Part shown: in pieces, positions 58,773 through 64,000 of the stretch
How positions within the stretch are numbered: the stretch's first letter is position 1
Layout: every line of letters begins with the position of its first letter
From: Hirsutella rhossiliensis
Taxonomy: Eukaryota; Ascomycota; Sordariomycetes; Hypocreales; Ophiocordycipitaceae
DNA length: 64,000 nucleotides
Direction of reading: 5' to 3'
NCBI RefSeq assembly: GCF_020360975.1
Contig: NW_025408667.1
Span: 4,402,001-4,466,000 of the forward strand
Position numbers and translations under genes: made by a program
The notes under the pieces: model-generated
Told to the model about the DNA's origin: nothing
Database searches by the model: none
Seen by the model: only the letters and a program-made list of their open reading frames with translations

Positions 58773-60012
58773 ATGTCAGACCAAGCTCCGGCCGCCCCCC
58801 GAAAGACGCCGCTCGAGGCCCCGACGGCCGATAGCGAGCCCGCGCCCAGGCCCGAGCTCACCGAGGATCACAAGAGCAAGTATGAGGCGCTCCTGGGCCG
58901 AGTCAAGGGCTTCGCCGAGGTCACCTGCGCCAAGGAAAAGGACAAGTCGGGCCCGCTGACGGACCGGGAACGTTTGTGGCTCACGCGCGAGTGCCTCCTC
59001 CGATACCTTCGAGCGACCAAGTGGTCCGTCGATGAGTCGGCGAAACGGCTGCTGTCGACACTGGCGTGGCGGCGCGAGTACGGCCTCGACGACTTCACGG
59101 CCGAGTACATCTCGCCCGAGCAGGAGACGGGCAAGCAAATCATTGCCGGCTTCGACCGCCTCGGCCGCCCGTGCCAGTACCTGAACCCGGGCCGGCAGAA
59201 CACCGACGCCAGCCCCCGGCAGATCCACCATCTCTTCTACATGGTCGAGCGCGTGACCGACATGATGCCGCCGGGCGTCGAGACGCTGAGCCTGTTGATC
59301 AACTTTAAGCCCTCGAAGCAGCGCCAGAACACGAGCGTGCCTGTCTCGACGGCGAGGGAGGTGCTGAATATATTGCAGAACCACTACCCGGAGAGGCTGG
59401 GCAAGGCGCTCATCATCAATGGTAAGCGGCTGCTACGTCTGCCGTCGCATTCCCGCGCCGGGCGCATCGTCCCGTCCCCGGAGCGACTCGCACCGTGGAG
59501 GCCGAGTTGGAGCAAGGCGCTAACGAGATGCAGTGCCGTGGCTGGTCTCGGGCTTCTTCAAGATCATACAACCATTCATCGATCCCGTCACCCGCGGAAA
59601 GCTCAAGTTCAACGAGGACATGAAACAGTACGTGCCGCCGGAGCAGCTGTGGAGCGCCGACTGGGGCGGCAACATGGACCTTGAGTACGACCACGGCGTG
59701 TATTGGCCTGCGCTGCACGACATGTGCCAGCGGAGGAGGGAGCAGAAGGCGGCCCGGTGGGCGGCTGCGGGCATGGAGATTGGCGAGTCGGAGGAGTATC
59801 TGGCCGGGGGAACGGCCGTGAGCGTGACAGGGTTCAGGTACGACGAGGCCAGCCAAGGGGCCAGCGGCAGCAAGCTGGCCGAGGCGCCAGCGGCGTTGGA
59901 CACGGACGTGGATGTGGTGGACGAGAAGTTGGCGGCCGCCAAGCTCGACGACGCCGCGGCGGGGGAGACCAAGGACAACAGAAAGGCGGTGGTCGCGGCG
60001 GATGCAGCTTGA
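58773..60012 (+). CDS. Sec14-like phosphatidylinositol transfer protein (Pdr16-like)
   Basis: Exons join 58773-59421 and 59534-60012 (375 aa; 112-nt intron, phase 1). A CRAL-TRIO N-terminal helical part (about 45-100, ECLLRYLRATKWSVDESAKRL) precedes the lipid-binding lobe (about 105-275) with GFDRLGRPCQYLNPGRQNT, PPGVETLSLLINF, VLNILQNHYPERLGKALIIN and VPWLVSGFFKIIQPFIDPVTRGKL, the Sec14 gate and core motifs. The PGRQNT and SPRQIHH segments are typical of the yeast Pdr16/Pdr17 (Sfh3/Sfh4) group, which moves phosphatidylinositol and sterol and affects azole tolerance. The C-terminal 80 residues are Ala/acid-rich and probably disordered. No membrane span. Substrate preference is inferred from the subgroup only. 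Confidence 0.9.
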
Positions 60013-60914
60013 GCAGAGAAGCCTGCATGCTCTTGGGCCCTGGGCTGGCACGAAGCACTTGTTTGCAACTCGGATGCCGAGTAGACATGCACATAGCTTA
60101 CAAAGGCAGGCATGGACTTGCGGGTTGGACAGGTCTGCGTTTCGTTGGCCCAGCTTTGTGGCCATGTCTCACAAGGTTATTCTGCCTGCCTGTCAGTGCT
60201 TCGTCTTGCCTGCGCTGGTTGGGCCAGCCATGGCGAAGGCACGCACGCACCCCTCGGCATTCTGCGCCCCCTCACTTAGGTTACTGGTGGCAGCGTCGAG
60301 CAGGAGGCTCGAGATTTGGGCATGGCCTTCCGACCTCGCCCTGAAAGCCAGCCAGCCAAAGGGGTGCGCAAGACTGCCGTGCCTGGCCAGGAGAGGGGGC
60401 CATATGACACAGGCTCTGACGTGTTGCCGCTGCCTGCCACTGCCAGACGTACGGCGGTAGTATTGCAGATAGCAACTTGACTGCCGCACGCCCGCCATGC
60501 TTGGGGACAAGGCAGTCATCCCTTTGGATGGACGACGACGAGGAGAGCGCCCTGGTGAGTGGGCCGCTCAGCTCCCGCCCGGCGACAGCCTAGAACAAAG
60601 AGAGCCGAGAGAGCAGCAAGTGTGCGACTTTGGTGTAATAAGCCAAGCGAACTCACTGGACACGGGCAGGGGGCCTGTCTTTAGAGGATGGGGGGGGGGC
60701 GACGGTCCCTGGAAAAGCCTCTCCCGGGACGGCGCTACAGGTCGCGTTGCACGACAGCCACAAATCAAGCTTTTTTCCCTGAGAAGAAGGGAAGAAAGGA
60801 TGGGCAATGCAGAGTATGGATTTGGGGGCAGAAGAAAAAATGGAATGACTTGTGGCAGGGTTGGTGTTCCGGGTCTTCTGGCTGGACTGGTGGGAGCGTG
60901 AATATTGGCTCTCT

Positions 60915-60978
60915 CGCTTGCTCACGCTCCCGCTTGCTCACGCTCTCACTTGCTCACGCTCTCACTTACTCACTCATC
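60915..60978 (+). repeat. Four-copy 16-bp tandem repeat (CGCTTGCTCACGCTCY)
   Basis: Units at 60915-60930, 60931-60946, 60947-60962 and 60963-60978. The first two differ at one base, the third at two, and the fourth is more diverged. Confidence 0.85.
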
Positions 60979-61864
60979 TTCACCCCCACGAACGAGTCAT
61001 GGCGCCAAATCACCATCAGGGCCCTTTGTTTTCGTGCCCTTTCCTTCGATTATACACAGCCCCCGCGAGTTGGCAAGGCCGTCGGAGCCTCGTTCCCACC
61101 AACCTCCGGAAAGGCGCGCACCTTTCCTATCTTTCCCATCCCCGGCATCCCATCCCCGGCATGTAAACCGCGGGGGACATGGACAGGGTCATTTGGGCAA
61201 AAGGTGGTGAGCTGGGAATGCAGTTTACTGTGATCATCGTCAGCCCCTATCAGCGCCAATGCACGATCCCAGGCAGCCGACATGAACCAAAATGTACTGT
61301 AGAAAACCGCCCCCGGCCATCTCAAGGCTCCAGGCAGCGAGCTTCCCAGTTCACCCTTTTTTTCTTTTTTCTCGCTTGCCCGCCTCGGCTCACACAAATT
61401 GGGCGAGCAATTGCAACCCTCCCTCGCCCCCCGGTGTAAAAGTGCGGCTCACAGCCACAGCTCTTACGCTGCGTCACCCCAAAGCGTGTCTCCCCCCGTG
61501 ATAGTGCCCAAAATGGAGCACGAGGAAGAAGCAGCGGGGATAGAAGAAGCAGTAAGGGGGCAAATGGGGGACAAAGACGAGAAGGTGAGGGGGTAGACGA
61601 GAGACAGAGCACACAACGTCGTCTGTCGCACACACGTCTGGTTGGTTCCCAACTCCTTCATGGTTGGGAGGGGGGCAGGCCAATGCATCGCTACCTTACC
61701 TTGATCGTCAGTGGTGCGGTTAGCGTTCCTCACGAGCCCATTCGTGCACGTCGCGTGCCTAGTTTCACGGAAATGGACAGGCTGTTGTTGTTGGCTGGCT
61801 GTCGGTGATGGGGCATCGAAAAAGGCGGCCAGCGGATGATAAGATGCTCCTCTCTTTCTCCTTC

Positions 61865-61918
61865 TCACTCTCTCTCTTTCCCACTCACTCACTCACTCAC
61901 TCTCTCTCTCTCTCTCTC
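61865..61918 (+). repeat. CT/CTCA microsatellite
   Basis: A pyrimidine-dominated run: CT units, then five CTCA/ACTC units, then CT units up to 61918. Confidence 0.85.
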
Positions 61919-62157
61919 CGTTGGTCACAGCCATGGCCTCTGCCTGCCTATTACCTACTTAACTAAGCTGTCTTCCCGCCCTCCCCCAGTTCCACCGAGG
62001 CATGACAAGGGGCTGATGACGGGACCTCTTTGTCGGTGCGAGAACTGCTGCTGTCTTCTCACGTTGGTGCTTTGAGCGAAGACGAGTCTCCAGTAACTAT
62101 ACGGATACTCACACCGAGAGACTCTTCCACGCTTATACCGTGGCAGACGGCTTCTCC

Positions 62158-64000
62158 ATGACATCCGCCATGGACATATGGGCTAAAATGGGACTCCAGC
62201 TGCCGCCATTCCTGCAGCAGCAGCAGCAGCAACATTCTCAGCCGGGCCAATCGTTCCCTCGCTCCCCGGCCGACAACGCCTCGGCCCCCCTGAACACGTC
62301 GGCCGCCGGCCCCTTTTCGCCCGGCATCATGGACACGCTCCTCGTCAGCGCCGGCCAGGCCTCGCCGCTGATGCAGCTCGTCATCTTCATCTACCGCCAG
62401 CTCGGCACCCAGCTGGGCCTCGACCCCTCGCTCGTCCTCACCGTCCTCGGCGTCCTCTGGGGCCTGTTCAAGCTCGGCTCCCAGGCCTACGAGTTCGTCG
62501 AGGGCCTCTTCGACCGCTACTTCCTGTGCGCCATGTACGTGTCCGAGTACGACCACATCTACGTGCAGCTCATGAAGTGGCTGTCGCACCAGAACAGCAT
62601 CCGCAGCAGCCGCTTCCTCATGGCCCAGACAGTCTGGAAGAGCGCGTGGGAGGAGGAGGATGATCTGGAGCATGCGCTGTCGTGGACCGACGGCGACGCC
62701 GGTGATGGCGAGCCCAAGTACCTCAACTTTTCCAACCAGGCGGCGAGATCTGTGGGTTGCGCCTCTGCCTCTGCGTGTGCTTCCCCCGTGGCTGTGGGCG
62801 GCTTGCTGACGACGTGACGCGGTGGTGACGGTCGCGCAGAGCCCGAGATATGTCCCCGCCATGGGTGTCACCAGCTTCTGGCACAAGGGGACCTACTTCC
62901 GTGTCTACCGCAAGAAGGAGTCGCTCGTCAACACGAGTGGCTGGGGGGGCACCAAAGACCTCGAGGAGATCAAGATATCTTGCTCTGGTCGCTCAATGGG
63001 TAAGTGGCTCGAGGCAGAGGCGATGAAGCCTCGCTTGTCGTCCATGTGCCGACCCCAACGACTGACATGTCGCGACAGAGCCCATCAAGCGCCTTCTCGC
63101 CGAGGCCAAAGCCTTTTACTACCAAGACACGTACCGCAAGACGACCATCTACCGCCCCAAGCCCAAGGAGCAGCGTCACGACAGCAGCATGTGGCAGCAG
63201 GTGGCCCGGCGTCCGGTCCGCCCCATGAGCACCGTCGTGCTCGACTCGCACGAGAAGCACAGCGTCCTGGCCGACGTCAACGACTACCTGCATCCGAGGA
63301 CCCCGAGGTGGTACGCGTCGCGCGGCATCCCCTTGCGGCGTGGCTATCTGTTCCACGGGCCGCCGGGCACGGGCAAGACGAGCTTCTCGTTTGCGCTGGC
63401 TGGCGTCTTCGGCATCGACATTTACGTCATCAGCCTGCAGGACCTCAACGTAACCGAGGAGGACCTGGCCACGTTGTTTACGAGGCTCCCGCGCCGATGC
63501 ATCGTCCTTCTCGAGGACATTGACACGGCGGGGCTTCGCCGAGACACGGACGACACGGAAACGGAAGACGCCGACGACGACGATAATGAGGCTCCCTTGA
63601 CGAATGGGGGGCGCAAAGGCAACGGACAGGCGAAGCAAGGCAAAGACAAGAAGAAAAAGAAGAAGACGACCAAGAAGAGTAAGAAGGAAGAAGAAAAGAA
63701 GGAAGATGGTGGAGAGTCCAACTCGAACGACGACGATGACACCGATGACAGCACTAGCAGCGACAGTGACAGCGACTCAGATTCCAAGAGTAAAAAGAAG
63801 TCGTCAGCGCTCTCTTCAAGCCGCAAGAGTCGGAGCCAGAAGGCGAGGAAATCGCGGAGGAGAAAGGCCGGTGGTGGCTCAAGCAGCTCCCACAAAGCCA
63901 ACGGCAAGGCTAAGGTGGGGCTGGACAGCATCTCGCTTTCAGGGCTGCTCAACGCCATCGACGGCGTTGCCTCGCACGAAGGCCGCATTCTCATCATGAC
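62158..64000 (+). CDS. BCS1-like mitochondrial-type AAA ATPase, 3' truncated by the window edge
   Basis: Exons join 62158-62751, 62840-62999 and 63079 to beyond 64000; 558 residues are visible. The start is the first in-frame ATG; 62170 is an alternative with a better context. A poly-Gln run lies near residues 20-26. A hydrophobic span (about 98-118, LVLTVLGVLWGLFKLGSQ) precedes the BCS1 N-terminal domain (FDRYFLCAMYVSEYDHIYVQLMKW, RYFRVYRKK-like). The AAA module has Walker A GPPGTGKTS with Lys351 and Walker B IVLLEDID (Glu397, Asp398). Between Walker B and LSGLLNAIDGVASHEG sits an insert of about 125 residues of Asp, Ser and Lys (about 404-530). Yeast Bcs1 translocates the Rieske protein; filamentous fungi carry many BCS1-like paralogues of unknown role, and the insert argues that this is one of them. 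The C-terminus, with sensor and arginine-finger parts, is missing from view. Confidence 0.85.

Larger units (their letters stand above)
60013..62157. other. Intergenic with simple repeats
   Basis: About 2.1 kb between two plus-strand genes. It holds a 16-bp tandem array (60915-60978) and a CT/CTCA microsatellite (61865-61918). The open frames are short and compositionally biased. It should include the promoter of the AAA ATPase gene. Confidence 0.55.

Overview
The window is nuclear DNA of a filamentous ascomycete (Pezizomycotina, most likely a sordariomycete). The evidence is the many short spliceosomal introns (about 50-145 nt, mostly GTAAGT-like donors, CTAAC-like branch points and AG acceptors), moderately GC-rich coding sequence, long pyrimidine-rich leaders, and proteins of typical filamentous-fungal make-up. 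There is no operon logic, and no rRNA, CRISPR array or transposon that I can support. All gene models below were spliced by eye, and every exon sum was checked to be a multiple of three.

Layout. 21-2885 (+): ZW10/Dsl1-type tethering and kinetochore protein. 2886-18070: about 15 kb without a convincing gene, rich in pyrimidine tracts and in palindromic GTAC/TACCTAGGTA-type motifs, ending in the leader of a PI-specific phospholipase C (18071-21613, +). 22972-24644 (-): DHHC palmitoyltransferase (Pfa3-like). 25239-26646 (-): multi-C2H2 zinc-finger protein of unknown role. 27203-29269 (-): TFIIIC subunit Sfc1/Tfc1. 31126-33384 (+): PP2A B56 regulatory subunit. 34739-36529 (-): CID-domain, SR/Pro/Gly-rich RNA-processing protein. 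36919-37444 (-): small membrane-anchored protein with micro-exons. 38757-42336 (+): WD40 plus inositol-polyphosphate 5-phosphatase. 42741-44859 (-): 14-TM-type MFS exporter. 48834-54911 (+): NRPS-PKS hybrid resembling tenuazonic acid synthetase TAS1. 55933-57099 (+): nucleoside-phosphorylase-like protein. 57244-57801 (-): dCTP deaminase/dUTPase-like protein. 58773-60012 (+): Sec14-like lipid transfer protein (Pdr16-like). 62158-64000 (+, runs off the end): BCS1-like AAA ATPase.

Most of the window is conserved housekeeping: vesicle tethering, phosphoinositide signalling and turnover (PLC, 5-phosphatase, Sec14-like protein), Pol III transcription, phosphatase regulation and RNA processing. The accessory part is about 42.7-57.8 kb. 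There an MFS exporter and a ten-exon TAS1-like megasynthase diverge from a 4-kb spacer, followed by two nucleotide-metabolism-like genes whose 3' ends converge.

The most interesting object is the megasynthase. It reads C-A-T-KS, like TAS1, with no acyltransferase. The KS second catalytic His is replaced by Asn (NIGN). After the KS it adds a thiolation-like domain and a complete alpha/beta-hydrolase thioesterase, so it looks like a TAS1 variant with its own off-loading module and possibly a different product.
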